Positions 16,830 to 27,100 of a stretch of DNA of 64,000 bases are shown piece after piece. Each line of letters begins with the position of its first letter. The stretch's first letter is position 1. The DNA is from a virus. Under the pieces are notes generated by a model. It saw only the letters and a program-made list of their open reading frames with translations. It made no database searches and had not been told where the DNA came from. Location of the stretch: the IMG/VR virus record IMGVR_UViG_3300002143_000235, positions 1 through 64,000 of that record; one strand, 5' to 3'. Position numbers and translations under genes: made by a program.

Positions 16830-17689
16830 TGCCAGATCCAATAGTAACTATAGAAGCATACATAACTGAACTTGGTAATAATTTTGCTATAGATGTGGCC
16901 AGTATTGTAAATTTTGTAAATGTTGTGAATTTTGTAAATGATAACAAATATTTTGATAATTTGCATATTGCTGGTCAGTTATTATTTATGAATACATTTT
17001 TGGAAAATTTACCACAAGCAATAATTGATTTTAAGACATCAATTGGTGATATCAAACCAGACGAATTAACTGGATTTGATATCAATAAATTATTATGCGC
17101 ACTTGATTACGCAATTAATAAATTTCCAACTGAATTTGATGCTACATACTATAATGAATTATCGTCGCCAACAATTGGTACAAAATTCCCAGTTAATATA
17201 ATAACTGACCCAAAAACACAAGTTGAATGGATTACACTTGTAAATACTAATACAAGTGATGGTACTGTTGAAAAAATAACTGGTGGTACGGGTTGGAACG
17301 CAAAAGCAAATTTTAAAATACCTACTAATAAACAATTTAAAATAGAATTTAAGTTAGCTGGTGTATATAGCGATTCTTTTGGCGGTGTTACATATGCTGA
17401 TATTAATTCACATTACACTGATATTCAATATGCTATATCTGTTTCTGGTACATCATATTACCTATATTCTAATGGCACGAATTTAACATCATTTGGTGGT
17501 TATGTAGCAGGTGATGTGCAACGTATTGATCGGTTAAATAATGAAATTAAATATTATGTTAATGACGTTTTAAAATACACACTACCTACTTCTGGTGATG
17601 GTCCAAATTCTAATGGTTATATGTTATTTGATTGTTCAATTTATCAAGAAGGCGGACGCATAGAAAATATATTATTAACGTATCTATAA
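16829..17689 (+). CDS. Hypothetical virion-type protein with a lectin-like C terminus
   Basis: 286 aa without leader. The N-terminal half is helical; residues ~120-286 form a beta-sandwich pattern rich in Gly/Tyr/Asn (F-K-I-E-F-K-L, then I-K-Y-Y-V-N-D-V-L-K-Y), similar in layout to concanavalin/LamG-type domains of phage fibres. A role in particle structure or host-surface binding is an inference. Confidence 0.5.
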   Translation: MPDPIVTIEAYITELGNNFAIDVASIVNFVNVVNFVNDNKYFDNLHIAGQLLFMNTFLENLPQAIIDFKTSIGDIKPDELTGFDINKLLCALDYAINKFPTEFDATYYNELSSPTIGTKFPVNIITDPKTQVEWITLVNTNTSDGTVEKITGGTGWNAKANFKIPTNKQFKIEFKLAGVYSDSFGGVTYADINSHYTDIQYAISVSGTSYYLYSNGTNLTSFGGYVAGDVQRIDRLNNEIKYYVNDVLKYTLPTSGDGPNSNGYMLFDCSIYQEGGRIENILLTYL

Positions 17690-17708
17690 ACTTATTCATT
17701 GATATTAT

Positions 17709-18476
17709 TTGATTATGTTAAACAATTGGATATTTTTTTATAAAATGTATATGAATAATACACATAACTTAATTGGTGTCGATCCATCTATTATATCTAC
17801 TGGTGTAGTGATAAATGGCAAAGCATTCAACTACTGCAGAGAATCAGATGCAAAGAATACAAAACTAACAAAGCTCAGCAAGTGGTTTGATTTATGTAAA
17901 GATGTCATTACTTATCGCTATATAAATCTTGATTATGTTGAAGGATACTCAGCTAATGAAATTCAAAAAATGAAATTGTATGATGCAATCACTACAATGA
18001 TTCTTGAAGACATTAAAAAAGAGATTGATTCAACACTCCCAACCAAGATTGCAATAGAGGGATACTCATATTCATCCGCTGCAGGTGATATAATCGACTT
18101 AGTGACGTTTTCTACGCTTCTAAGAAGGAAACTACTTACAATCACGTCAGACATCACCATACTCGCCCCAATGAGCTTAAAACTGGAAACATGCAAGCTT
18201 ACTTACATACCTACTGAAAAAAAAATAGGCGGAAAGAATCCAAGAATTGAATATACATATCGATCAAAGCTTGGAATTGCTGGTGGATCTTTCACTAAAC
18301 CAGACATGTACTTAGCACTCATTGAAAATGATAATCTAAATGATAAGTATTGTTCATTTCTTAAGGAACACAAGATGAGTATCATGTTTTTAAAAACAAT
18401 CAAGAAACCTCTTGAAGATGTCAATGATGCCTATTTGCTTTACTTATTGCTTTTAAACAATCGTGTTGGTGTTTAA
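17709..18476 (+). CDS. RuvC-like (RNase H fold) Holliday junction resolvase
   Basis: 255 aa from a TTG; ATGs at 17745 or 17751 (MNNTHNLIGVDPS) are more likely starts. The acidic series of the fold is visible: D in G-V-D-P-S, E in I-A-I-E-G-Y, K-P-D in F-T-K-P-D-M and D in D-V-N-D-A-Y. It likely resolves branched DNA before packaging, a job done by gp49 (unrelated fold) in T4. Located at the edge of the leader-gene block. Confidence 0.65.
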   Translation: MIMLNNWIFFYKMYMNNTHNLIGVDPSIISTGVVINGKAFNYCRESDAKNTKLTKLSKWFDLCKDVITYRYINLDYVEGYSANEIQKMKLYDAITTMILEDIKKEIDSTLPTKIAIEGYSYSSAAGDIIDLVTFSTLLRRKLLTITSDITILAPMSLKLETCKLTYIPTEKKIGGKNPRIEYTYRSKLGIAGGSFTKPDMYLALIENDNLNDKYCSFLKEHKMSIMFLKTIKKPLEDVNDAYLLYLLLLNNRVGV

Positions 18477-18549
18477 TTTTATTATTTTTCATATATAAAA
18501 GAAAAATTCACGAACATGTTTATATCAATAAATGAATACCGTAAATCAA
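18467..18549 (+). repeat. Tandem-duplicated promoter and leader segment, copy 1
   Basis: About 83 bases covering the last codons of the RuvC-like gene, the ATATATAA box and the first ~12 codons of the leader gene at 18516. Copy 2 is at 18937-19020 with few differences. Confidence 0.85.
18491..18500 (+). promoter_or_regulatory. Putative late promoter (ATATATAAAA)
   Basis: Sixteen bases before the ATG at 18516, inside the duplicated segment. Confidence 0.5.
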
Positions 18550-18887
18550 ATGACAAAAAAACTAGTTTATCATCAGAAAAATATAATATACAAGAATCAG
18601 CTTTTCATGATGAATCTGAATATGCAATAACATTAGCCAATGAAAATGGATTTCAATTTTCTATAGATCAAAAAAATAATGCACAATATGTTTATACATT
18701 ACCTGTTAATATAGGTAATATTTCTACAGTAACATATAAACTGTTACGTATTCCTGGTTCATTTCAACAATGGCGTATTAATTGTGAAGTTGTATTTAAT
18801 GATACAATAAAACAGCCTGGAAAATTAAAAAAATCTTTGTTTTGTATCTCATCTTTATGTGATTTTACAGTTAATATTTCACAATAA
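18516..18887 (+). CDS. Leader-bearing protein, paralogue of the next gene's C terminus (123 aa)
   Basis: The leader MFISINEYRKSNDK lacks an exact I/L-x-E-S site (N-I-Q-E-S follows at ~30). Residues 40-110 (G-F-Q-F-S-I-D, Y-V-Y-T-L-P, Y-K-L-L-R-I-P) align with the last ~85 residues of the 322-aa protein at 18987, so the two are paralogues. Function unknown. Confidence 0.6.
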   Translation: MFISINEYRKSNDKKTSLSSEKYNIQESAFHDESEYAITLANENGFQFSIDQKNNAQYVYTLPVNIGNISTVTYKLLRIPGSFQQWRINCEVVFNDTIKQPGKLKKSLFCISSLCDFTVNISQ

Positions 18888-18946
18888 TGTTCACAAAGAT
18901 CTTAGACTGAAAAATATTTGAAGCGAAGACAAATAGTGGTGTTTAA
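18887..18946 (+). pseudogene. Fossil 5' end of a leader gene, homologous to the gene at 19959
   Basis: Reading from the ATG at 18887 gives MFTKILD, a TGA stop, then KIFEAKTN and a second stop. The gene at 19959 begins MYTKILDWKIFEAKT; the TGG Trp codon has become TGA. Only ~50 bases of homology remain before the duplicated promoter segment starts. Confidence 0.75.
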
Positions 18947-19020
18947 TTTTATTATTTTTCATATATAAAAAAAAAACCAACACAACATGTTTGTATCAAT
19001 AAATGAATACCGTAAATCAA
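18937..19020 (+). repeat. Tandem-duplicated promoter and leader segment, copy 2
   Basis: Copy of 18467-18549, including the tail codons of the RuvC-like gene, which here are non-coding. Confidence 0.85.
18961..18970 (+). promoter_or_regulatory. Putative late promoter (ATATATAAAA)
   Basis: Duplicate of the 18491 box, 17 bases before the ATG at 18987. Confidence 0.5.
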
Positions 19021-19955
19021 TCAATGAAACTATTACAAATTCACAAGATTTACTTACAGCATACCAATCATATGGTTTTGAATTAGATCGTAATACAGGT
19101 GGTATTGTTAAAGATTTATCAAATGATTTTTACATTATTATAAGATACGCTGATCCAATGGAAGAAATAAATGATACAACATTAGTTGTATGTAATGATG
19201 ATATTGAAAAATATATTGTTCTTACTGGTGATGATAATATCAAGACATTCCTAGATAATGGATTTAATGATTTTGAAAATGCTATTATTAACGATCCTAA
19301 TAAAGCCGATCAAATTGCACAACAATTTGGATTTGTTAATGAAATAATGGTTAATGAAACAAATCAAACATTAAATGGACACATAGGTGAATTTGATTGG
19401 AATGAAATTAATAATATTACAGCAAAATTACATGTTATTGGATTAAATGATGTTAAATTTTATTATGGAAATACAGATAATTTTCATTATTTGTATCCAG
19501 AATGGAATTTCATCATAAATAATGAAAAATATAAACTTGTAACACAAGATAAAGATTTAATAAATGGTGAATTTGTTATTCGTAAATATATAAATGGATT
19601 TTCGAAAGGATATGTTGTCAATGGATCATTAAATGATTGTATAACATATCTAACATCTATTATAAATGAACTTCATAATGAAGCTGTAAATCCAGTAGAT
19701 TATATGGGCCGTGACCAAGCTATTGAAATAGCAAATTCTTTAGGATTCGCTTTTGATATTTCATCAAAATACCATAGTCATTATGTATGGACTGAAAACA
19801 TTAACAGTTCTGTTATTAGTTCTATTGAATATCGATTATATAAAGTTAGTGGTATTCGATGGAAAATTTCAAGTCGTATAACTTATGCATTAATTAATTC
19901 TGAAAATGTTAGTGAAGTTAACACTATTAGTGATGTTTGTTGGTTTGATATTTAA
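18987..19955 (+). CDS. Leader-bearing repeat protein (322 aa)
   Basis: The leader MFVSINEYRKSINET predicts a cut after I-N-E. Short I-A-x-x-x-G-F segments recur at ~110 (Q-I-A-Q-Q-F-G-F) and ~240 (E-I-A-N-S-L-G-F), suggesting repeated modules; the last module is paralogous to the 123-aa protein upstream. V-N-E and M-V-N-E-T near residue 120 may be a further cleavage site. Function unknown. Confidence 0.6.
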   Translation: MFVSINEYRKSINETITNSQDLLTAYQSYGFELDRNTGGIVKDLSNDFYIIIRYADPMEEINDTTLVVCNDDIEKYIVLTGDDNIKTFLDNGFNDFENAIINDPNKADQIAQQFGFVNEIMVNETNQTLNGHIGEFDWNEINNITAKLHVIGLNDVKFYYGNTDNFHYLYPEWNFIINNEKYKLVTQDKDLINGEFVIRKYINGFSKGYVVNGSLNDCITYLTSIINELHNEAVNPVDYMGRDQAIEIANSLGFAFDISSKYHSHYVWTENINSSVISSIEYRLYKVSGIRWKISSRITYALINSENVSEVNTISDVCWFDI

Positions 19956-19958
19956 ATT

Positions 19959-20930
19959 ATGTATACAAAAATTTTAGACTGGAAAATATTTGAAGCAAAG
20001 ACAAAAAAGATGGGAGAATATGATCTTGTCATTGTCGATGTGCAAGAGCCTTTCAAAAAGTTCTTTGGTGATGCTTACTTGGAAGCATTAGAAGATTATT
20101 GTGAAGATTTTAGTCGTGTATTTCAGATCTATGATATAAACGATATTGACGAACCAGATTACCTCTTTCCAAATCAAACACTTACCATTACTAAAGAATA
20201 TGGTGGTGAACTTAATGAAGAAGATGTGGAATACTATTTCACTGAACCAATGCGTGAATCAATTTATCAAAAATTTGAAACAGGATTTCAGGAACGTGAT
20301 ATGTTTGAGACTATTAATGGTGATTATTTTATTTATGTAGATGGTGCACATGAGTGGTTTATATGTACCAGAGAAATGGCAGATCTTTTCAAAGGTTTTA
20401 AAACAAATGGTCGTAAAATTATACTTGTAGGTGGAGCAGCAAATGAATGTCTCAAGGACATCTACGTAACTATGCGAGCTTTTGATGTGAATGTTGAATA
20501 CAATGCACAATATGTGTATTCATCTAAAGGAAGTCAATATCAAAAACCTGTATTAGAACGTATAGAAATTGATAATATTATTAATGCATCAATTGGTACA
20601 AAATTACCTGAGAGTGATATTTATCAGTATGTTCAAAATATACATTCTGATTATGATGGAGGTTTTGTTGATGGTAATCTAGGTGAACGTATTGAAGAAT
20701 ACAACTATTATACTCTTAAGGATGTATCAATAAGTCATATAGATTTGGATGAATTTTACATTGACGATTCAATCGTAGATGAATATGAGGAGCAATTCAA
20801 ACATTCAAATACGTATCCGCCAATTGTTTTGGGTCACGATTTTAGTATAATTGATGGAACACATAGATCTAATGCATTAGCTCAAGCTGGTGTTACAACT
20901 ATTAAAGCATGGGTTGGTAGTTACGAATGA
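19959..20930 (+). CDS. Leader-bearing isochorismatase-like / ParB-Srx-like fusion
   Basis: 323 aa. The leader MYTKILDWKIFEAKT predicts a cut after I-F-E. Residues ~20-190 fit the cysteine-hydrolase (isochorismatase/nicotinamidase) fold: nucleophile-support D in V-I-V-D-V-Q and the Cys in G-G-A-A-N-E-C-L-K-D. Residues ~245-323 fit the ParB/sulfiredoxin-like fold (P-P-I-V-L-G then I-I-D-G-T-H-R-S-N-A-L). The pairing suggests a nucleotide- or NAD-related reaction, but the substrate is unknown. Confidence 0.65.
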   Translation: MYTKILDWKIFEAKTKKMGEYDLVIVDVQEPFKKFFGDAYLEALEDYCEDFSRVFQIYDINDIDEPDYLFPNQTLTITKEYGGELNEEDVEYYFTEPMRESIYQKFETGFQERDMFETINGDYFIYVDGAHEWFICTREMADLFKGFKTNGRKIILVGGAANECLKDIYVTMRAFDVNVEYNAQYVYSSKGSQYQKPVLERIEIDNIINASIGTKLPESDIYQYVQNIHSDYDGGFVDGNLGERIEEYNYYTLKDVSISHIDLDEFYIDDSIVDEYEEQFKHSNTYPPIVLGHDFSIIDGTHRSNALAQAGVTTIKAWVGSYE

Positions 20931-21559
20931 TCACAACAATAGCACAATATCGTTTCCTGTGTGAGTCTGTAGGTCAGATCAAATTTACAAATTTACACAT
21001 TGATCATGCATACCAGCAAGATGATTTCCGTCTTGAAGCGCATGTTGGCAATCATCTTGTTGCTTACGCTGATTATTCAGAATACCGTGGACAGTATTCA
21101 ATTAAAATGATTGAGGCACTTGTTAAAGGTCATGGGTATGGTAAAGCTATAATGCATGAACTTGCAAAAATGTATGGATATGAAAATATCACACGCGGTA
21201 ATTTCACAGAAGATGGATTCAAATTACGTCAAAAGGTTGATAAAGAATTGGGATTTGATTATGATAAGTGGTTAGAATCAAAAAACAAACATCTTACTAA
21301 AGAAGAAACAATTGATAAAATTGAAAAAAAATATCCAAGTATTGCTAAGTTTATGTCAGATTTGTGTTTGTTTGGTAAAGATGCATGGTTAAAGTTAGAT
21401 CGATCAGTGTCTAATTGTTTAGAAGCTGATACTGATTTAGATATGAATGATATAGCTGATATAGCATCATGGATTAAAAACTCTGCAACAAATGACAATC
21501 CTACTGATGTAGATGTACCATATCCTATACGAGCAGATTTGAAAAAACTTATAGAATAA
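20927..21559 (+). CDS. Leader-bearing GNAT-type acetyltransferase
   Basis: 210 aa. The leader MITTIAQYRFLCESV predicts a cut after L-C-E. Residues ~15-110 follow the GNAT fold with the acetyl-CoA loop V-K-G-H-G-Y-G-K-A and a following helix. Residues ~115-210 are a helical extension without a known match. If packaged, it could modify host proteins at infection onset, comparable in principle to T4 Alt, an injected ADP-ribosyltransferase. Confidence 0.65.
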   Translation: MITTIAQYRFLCESVGQIKFTNLHIDHAYQQDDFRLEAHVGNHLVAYADYSEYRGQYSIKMIEALVKGHGYGKAIMHELAKMYGYENITRGNFTEDGFKLRQKVDKELGFDYDKWLESKNKHLTKEETIDKIEKKYPSIAKFMSDLCLFGKDAWLKLDRSVSNCLEADTDLDMNDIADIASWIKNSATNDNPTDVDVPYPIRADLKKLIE

Positions 21560-21648
21560 TTTCAATATTTCTTTCATAATTACTAAACATTCATCTACCA
21601 TAGTGGTATAATATATGTAAATAGAATTAAAAAGAATTAAAGGAAATT

Positions 21649-22689
21649 ATGGCAACACAAGATGACGTTTTTAACCTGAAGAACAACGAGCAAGCAAGCA
21701 CGTATCTTCAAGAAAAAAAATCTAACAGCGACGGTCTACTTAGACCAAAATTAGAAGAAGGACGCGATGGAAAACGCGAATTAGTAGTTCGATTTTTACC
21801 AAACCTATCTAAACAGGGCAAGATTGGTCCTACAGCAATTGAAAAGCACATTCACTACGCAAATTTTAAAGCAAATCCAGAACTTCAAGGTTACTATGAT
21901 TGTTTAAAAAATGCAAATATTGGAGAAAAATGTCCATTGTGTGATGCATACTGGGCATTGAAAAACTCTAAAAATCCTGCTGAACAAGACAAAGCTGGAC
22001 TTATTAGTCGAACAACTAAATACTATGCTTACGTATTGGTTGTTGAAGACAAACAAGTTCCTGACAACGAAGGCAAAATATTTATCTTCCCATTCGGATA
22101 TAAAATCTTTGCTAAGATGAAAGCGATGGCTGAAGCGACACGTAAACCATGTCAAGTAGAAGACCTTATCCATGGTGCAAATCTTAACTTGGTTATCCAA
22201 GAAGTTGCTGGATTCTACAACTACGACGCATCTATGTTTGAAGCACCAGAGCCTATTGAAATTGATGGAAAAACTTTAAAAGTAGACGCAGACGGAACAA
22301 TTTCTCCAAAAGAACGTCAACGTGTTGTTGATTTCCTTTTATCAAGAGATAAAGAACTTGATGAGTTTATGCCACAACGTTGGACAGAAGAACAACACCA
22401 AAAAGTATCAAGCATTATTGCTATTTTAACAGGTGTACCAGTTAATGGAAGTAACTTCAATAATGCTGCTCCAACAGCTGCTCCCGTTACTTCTGCAGCA
22501 TTCTTTGGAGACGAAGATGACGAAGATGAACAGGAAACTCCTGCCGCAAAACCAGTAAAAGCTACAAAAGCTACAAAAGCACCGGCTGCTGTAGTTGAAG
22601 AAGTTGAGGTTGAGGAAGATATTGCATCTGAAAAATCAGTAGCTGCAGCTCGTAAACGCTCAAGTAAATTCTTTGACGATGAAGATTAA
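21649..22689 (+). CDS. 32: Single-stranded DNA-binding protein, gp32 type
   Basis: 346 aa (T4 gp32 is 301). A zinc site equivalent to T4 H64/C77/C87/C90 is seen as H67/H69, C85, C95 and C98 (C-P-L-C). The N-terminal basic stretch (residues 30-45) resembles the cooperativity region, and the C terminus is a long acidic Ala/Pro/Lys-rich linker ending F-F-D-D-E-D, the protein-recruitment tail. Coats ssDNA in replication and recombination. Purine-rich AAAGGAAATT lies before the ATG. Ends in a strong terminator. Confidence 0.93.
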   Translation: MATQDDVFNLKNNEQASTYLQEKKSNSDGLLRPKLEEGRDGKRELVVRFLPNLSKQGKIGPTAIEKHIHYANFKANPELQGYYDCLKNANIGEKCPLCDAYWALKNSKNPAEQDKAGLISRTTKYYAYVLVVEDKQVPDNEGKIFIFPFGYKIFAKMKAMAEATRKPCQVEDLIHGANLNLVIQEVAGFYNYDASMFEAPEPIEIDGKTLKVDADGTISPKERQRVVDFLLSRDKELDEFMPQRWTEEQHQKVSSIIAILTGVPVNGSNFNNAAPTAAPVTSAAFFGDEDDEDEQETPAAKPVKATKATKAPAAVVEEVEVEEDIASEKSVAAARKRSSKFFDDED

Positions 22690-22707
22690 TCATCATTAAA
22701 AAAGATG

Positions 22708-22740
22708 AAAAGACCAATCCAAAGATTGGTCTTTTTTTTT
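22708..22740 (+). terminator. Intrinsic terminator after gp32
   Basis: AAAGACCAATC-CAAA-GATTGGTCTTT with nine T. Confidence 0.9.
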
Positions 22741-22776
22741 CTTAAGTTAACAATAACAAAAACGATAAATAACATA

Positions 22777-23766
22777 ATGGATTTTTTAAATAAACCATAC
22801 GTGCGCAGAGGTGCACCAGATTCTGATACATTTATACCCATCCAAGTAGACAACGGTTTTGTTGTTTTTGAAAATGGTGCACGATGTAAAGAAGAAACAT
22901 TTAACACAGATTTTGTTGCGGTAGGTACAGTTAATGAATCTGCAAGTCATGTTGATATTATTAACGCTGAAAAAATAGATCCAGATGCATTTTTTATGGG
23001 ATCCAGTGAAGCAACTAAAAAATTGATCATGGGACAAGTAGATAATCCAGGGCAAACAGCTCCACGTATTGTAAATCAACCAGGTGGTGTAGTTAGTATA
23101 GATGGTAATCCATCAGCATTAGCAAATACTATGTATGAAAATCCATATGAACGTGCTAATGTTGATGATACGACTTTAGGATCTACTCCCATGTCTACAA
23201 CACAACAAATTGCTTTAACACCAGCAGAAACAAGATTACCTGAATATGATGTATTTGATCGTGTTAAAAAGTCTGAAACAATTGACATAAATATTACATT
23301 TAAGTTATCTCTTCCTAGACCAGAAAAACTTGATGCTATGAATGATTTATTTGAAACATCATTCACTGCTTATCTTGCCAAACAATACATTAAAGAAAAT
23401 CTAGTAAAAAATCCTATTACTGTTCAAATGGCAATTAAAGACGCTATAGAAGAATGGATGGAAGAACAACTTTATGGTAAAACTAAATCAAAATCACGGG
23501 CTAAAGCTGGCGCAAAGAAAACTACAACACCAGTTAAACCACGTCGAAAACTAGTTACAAAGAAACCAGTAATAACTGATAAATCAACACCAGTTAATGA
23601 TATATTGTCTACGCTAAATCAAGGTGCAATAGTTTATACAATTAACAATGATGAAGAGCTTGCAGAAATGCGTAAAAAACTAGTAGATTTATATGATAAC
23701 AATCCACAATCAGATGATATTGTTGTCATAGAAGACGTAATTAATGCATATACTAATCCAGCATGA
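22777..23766 (+). CDS. Hypothetical protein with a basic linker (330 aa)
   Basis: The start is set at the ATG at 22777 (MDFLNKPYVRRG), because an upstream in-frame ATG would run through the gp32 terminator. Residues ~200-250 are helical; 255-290 are Lys/Arg/Thr/Pro-rich (K-S-K-S-R-A-K-A-G-A-K-K). V-N-E-S at ~50 resembles a prohead-protease site. Unrecognised; possibly a virion or scaffold-type protein. Confidence 0.55.
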   Translation: MDFLNKPYVRRGAPDSDTFIPIQVDNGFVVFENGARCKEETFNTDFVAVGTVNESASHVDIINAEKIDPDAFFMGSSEATKKLIMGQVDNPGQTAPRIVNQPGGVVSIDGNPSALANTMYENPYERANVDDTTLGSTPMSTTQQIALTPAETRLPEYDVFDRVKKSETIDINITFKLSLPRPEKLDAMNDLFETSFTAYLAKQYIKENLVKNPITVQMAIKDAIEEWMEEQLYGKTKSKSRAKAGAKKTTTPVKPRRKLVTKKPVITDKSTPVNDILSTLNQGAIVYTINNDEELAEMRKKLVDLYDNNPQSDDIVVIEDVINAYTNPA

Positions 23767-24140
23767 GAGTAAGAGATTTATATATTACAGAATCAAAACG
23801 TATCATTGATGAATACAACACAGTGATGAGTAAATTAGATCATTATAATGATTTACTTGCTGAACACAAGATCAAAGTTAATGAGATGTTAATCATTCTT
23901 GGAAATATTGAGTTATCAACAGATCTTGATAATGTAAAGGGTGCTAGAATTAATGCACTGATGTCAGACTACGATCGAATCACACTTGACTTGGAGACAC
24001 ATCTCAAACAATACATCAAGGAAATTGAGACTCTAAAAGAAGCAAGTAAAGTTGTTTATCAAAAGATAATGACAGAATATGCTGATGTTCCAGAGACAGT
24101 GTTACAAACACAAATAAAAAAACAGTTAGAAGAACTCTAA
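23763..24140 (+). CDS. Coiled-coil protein (125 aa)
   Basis: Almost entirely helical with heptad spacing. The N terminus MRVRDLYITES ends in I-T-E-S, compatible with an I-x-E cut, but lacks the standard leader. Overlaps the previous stop by 4 bases. A terminator overlaps its last codons. Confidence 0.55.
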   Translation: MRVRDLYITESKRIIDEYNTVMSKLDHYNDLLAEHKIKVNEMLIILGNIELSTDLDNVKGARINALMSDYDRITLDLETHLKQYIKEIETLKEASKVVYQKIMTEYADVPETVLQTQIKKQLEEL

Positions 24141-24149
24141 CTGTTTTTT
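24117..24149 (+). terminator. Terminator overlapping a stop codon
   Basis: AAAAAACAGTTAGA and TCTAACTGTTTTTT form a 14-bp stem, and the stop codon lies in the 3' arm. Its symmetry would also work for the opposing giant gene. Confidence 0.8.
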
Positions 24150-24152
24150 GTT

Positions 24153-27100
24153 TTATAACTGATTATAATCAAAGTTAAAATTATAATCAAATACACTCAA
24201 ATTAACTGGATAGATATTCAGTTGTGGTTGGATAGTAATAGGTAAAGAGTATGATTTAATTGCTTTACGTGTACAACCATATCCTGAATGCCAATAGACC
24301 TCAACCACAAAGTATGGATCCACTAATTCATTAACAGTAAATCCTACTTGGTCAAGAACAGTTTTATAATCACGAATAATTTGAACATTTGGTAATCGAT
24401 CAATTGATGTTTTTTCCCATACTGAACTTAATCCAGGTACTTGTGTATGTTGTGTAATAAGATTACTAACCCATATTGCATTGTTGTAAAAAACGTAGCT
24501 ATCAACAAGATATGAAATGTTTGTCCATTGTTCTAATTGGAATGTACGAATCTTATATTCATACCAATTTTGTGGCGCAGCAGATGTAAATTCAACACGA
24601 ATATCATAATTGTTTGAACCTTCTGTTACTGGCTGTAAATAACCAGACACATCAAAATCAATACTATCAGCATATTCCTCAACTCTGTAATTTTTTGTCA
24701 TATATGTATCATGTTGGATAATGAAATCATTACGCATTTGGTACTTACCATTTATATCAGTAATTTTTGTACCAATTGGTATAATATTCTCAGTCAACCA
24801 ACGCTTAAGACCTAACAATTTTACTTTGACTTCGTCAAGTGAATATGCATCAACAAAATTACCATCCTCATCAGTGATACGATAATTTAATGAAAACAAA
24901 TTTGTTTTTCTATAGCCAGCATTACGAAGTGTTTCATATCCAACATTAGAATACGTATATCCAGCAACATCCTTGTTAAGTAAGTTGAGCAGTTCAAGAT
25001 TAAAAAGTTGACCAAATTTCTTGTTTTCCGGGTCGATGTTTTGAAAATATTCAGTGAATGTCAAATCGTTGTATCCAAAGAAATTGATAGCCTGGATAAC
25101 ACTCTTGTATGAAGAAAGTGAGTTAAACAATTCACCATAGATTTCGATGAGTTCTTTTCTTTTTCTATTAAGTAAAATCCAGTCAACACCTTCTTCTTTG
25201 ATATCAGCCTCACGAAATATAAAGAAATCTTGCATTTTAAGAATATTCAAGTTTCTGTTATCAAGATTAATTCGGTGACGTTCATCTTCATCCTCTGATT
25301 CACCATATACATCAAAATATGACACAACTTTAGGTAATACTGATACAGACACTTCTAAACGTCTATTGAGCATAATTGGATCACCATTGATATCTACAAA
25401 AGGCATAGTATTCTTAGGAACAACACACACACTTGTTTCATTTGTCACATTTACTGTAAAATACAATCTATTTGTTTGAACATCACTAATTGTAAATTTT
25501 AAACCAGCATTCTTTAATATTCCAAGTTGTTGTCCATCGGCATCCATATCTTTTGCTGTAAATACAACATCTTGTCCAGTTCTAAACCCCAGCAAACGTA
25601 AATCAATAGGTATTGATAATGATTGTAATTCAACATAATTTTCATTAAATACCCATAAATCATCAATAAGATTGACATCAGTAAGTAAAGTAAATTTAAT
25701 ATCTTCAACTAATTCTAGGTGAAGACGTGCTTTGTTCCAACCTTCAAACCCTGCACGATATCCAATAAATACTTGCATAGGGTCTGGCTCAATATCTCCA
25801 TCAAATGCTTCATCCGTAAATGGTATTGTATATGATAACGTATCAAATATAGTTTGTTGCACAAGTGGATTACTAATTTGTGTAATATCTGTATTTGGTG
25901 TGAAATTCAATTGCAATTGAATTTCACCATCCAGTCCACAAAGTGGTATCGGACCGTTGTATGCTGGAAAGTATGGAAACGCTGGAACTAATTGTGATCC
26001 AGAGAAGTCATATAAGAAGAAATCATTGATTTGGGTATTGTACCAAGTCCATCTAAATTTAGCGCGTTCAGCGAGGTCTGTGGTACCCATACGTGGATAA
26101 CGTATAAAGTAATCAGATACTATATTTATAGCAAATGCTAGTGCTTGATTCCAGAAAGATCCTTGATATGATAATGAAATACGTTGATCAGTAATAGCAA
26201 CAACATTATATGATCTATTTTGTATATTCATAAACGCACCATTTATACTCAATTTCTGACCAACTGAATAATAAGATGAAAAATCATATAGACCTGGTGC
26301 ACAAATAATTTCATTACCTGCTACTACACCACCGTTGTTCACTGTAGAATAGAGTGTTTCATATACAGCTACATCACCCATCTTTGGAAGGTAACCAAGA
26401 TTATATGATATATCTAAACGTTTTTCTGGATCACGAACATCAATCTGAATGATAGAAGTAGCTGGAACATTTACTACAATAATATTCAATGAATCAAGAA
26501 TTGGACCATGTGTTGTTACCCAGTCAGCAACAGTCTGATCATCATCAGTATTGAATGGTGTTGCATATTGAATACCATCAATTGTAATAATTAATTGTGA
26601 TTTAATATTGTTGATGTTCGTATCCATGTAACGTGTTACACAGTTTGTTGCATCTGTATTAACAAGTGTGATAATTATAGGAACATTCGGATATGCTGCA
26701 GTAATACGAATTGTATCATTTACTATATTTGTTGTTGTATTGAGTATATCAATTCCAATTTTTGATAATTCTACTGTGTAACCTGCAACAAATGCAGCAA
26801 GTGTTGTTGCCACATCAGTAGTGAATGGTGTATAATAATTTCGTCCATTAATAATAATAGCAAGACCACTTGGATCAATAACTGAAAATACGATAGATCG
26901 TTGATAAACTGAACTGTGCTCTGTATATTCATGATAAATATCAAGTGATTCCTTAACACTAATTGGATAAACATCATATGTTTGGGTTGTAACAATAAGT
27001 GGTGTTACGACTTCAGTATTAGATATACTTGAAAAATTTACAACAATATATGAATCTGTAAACTCTGTAGTAATTTCAAGTGTATCAGTATCAACATTAT

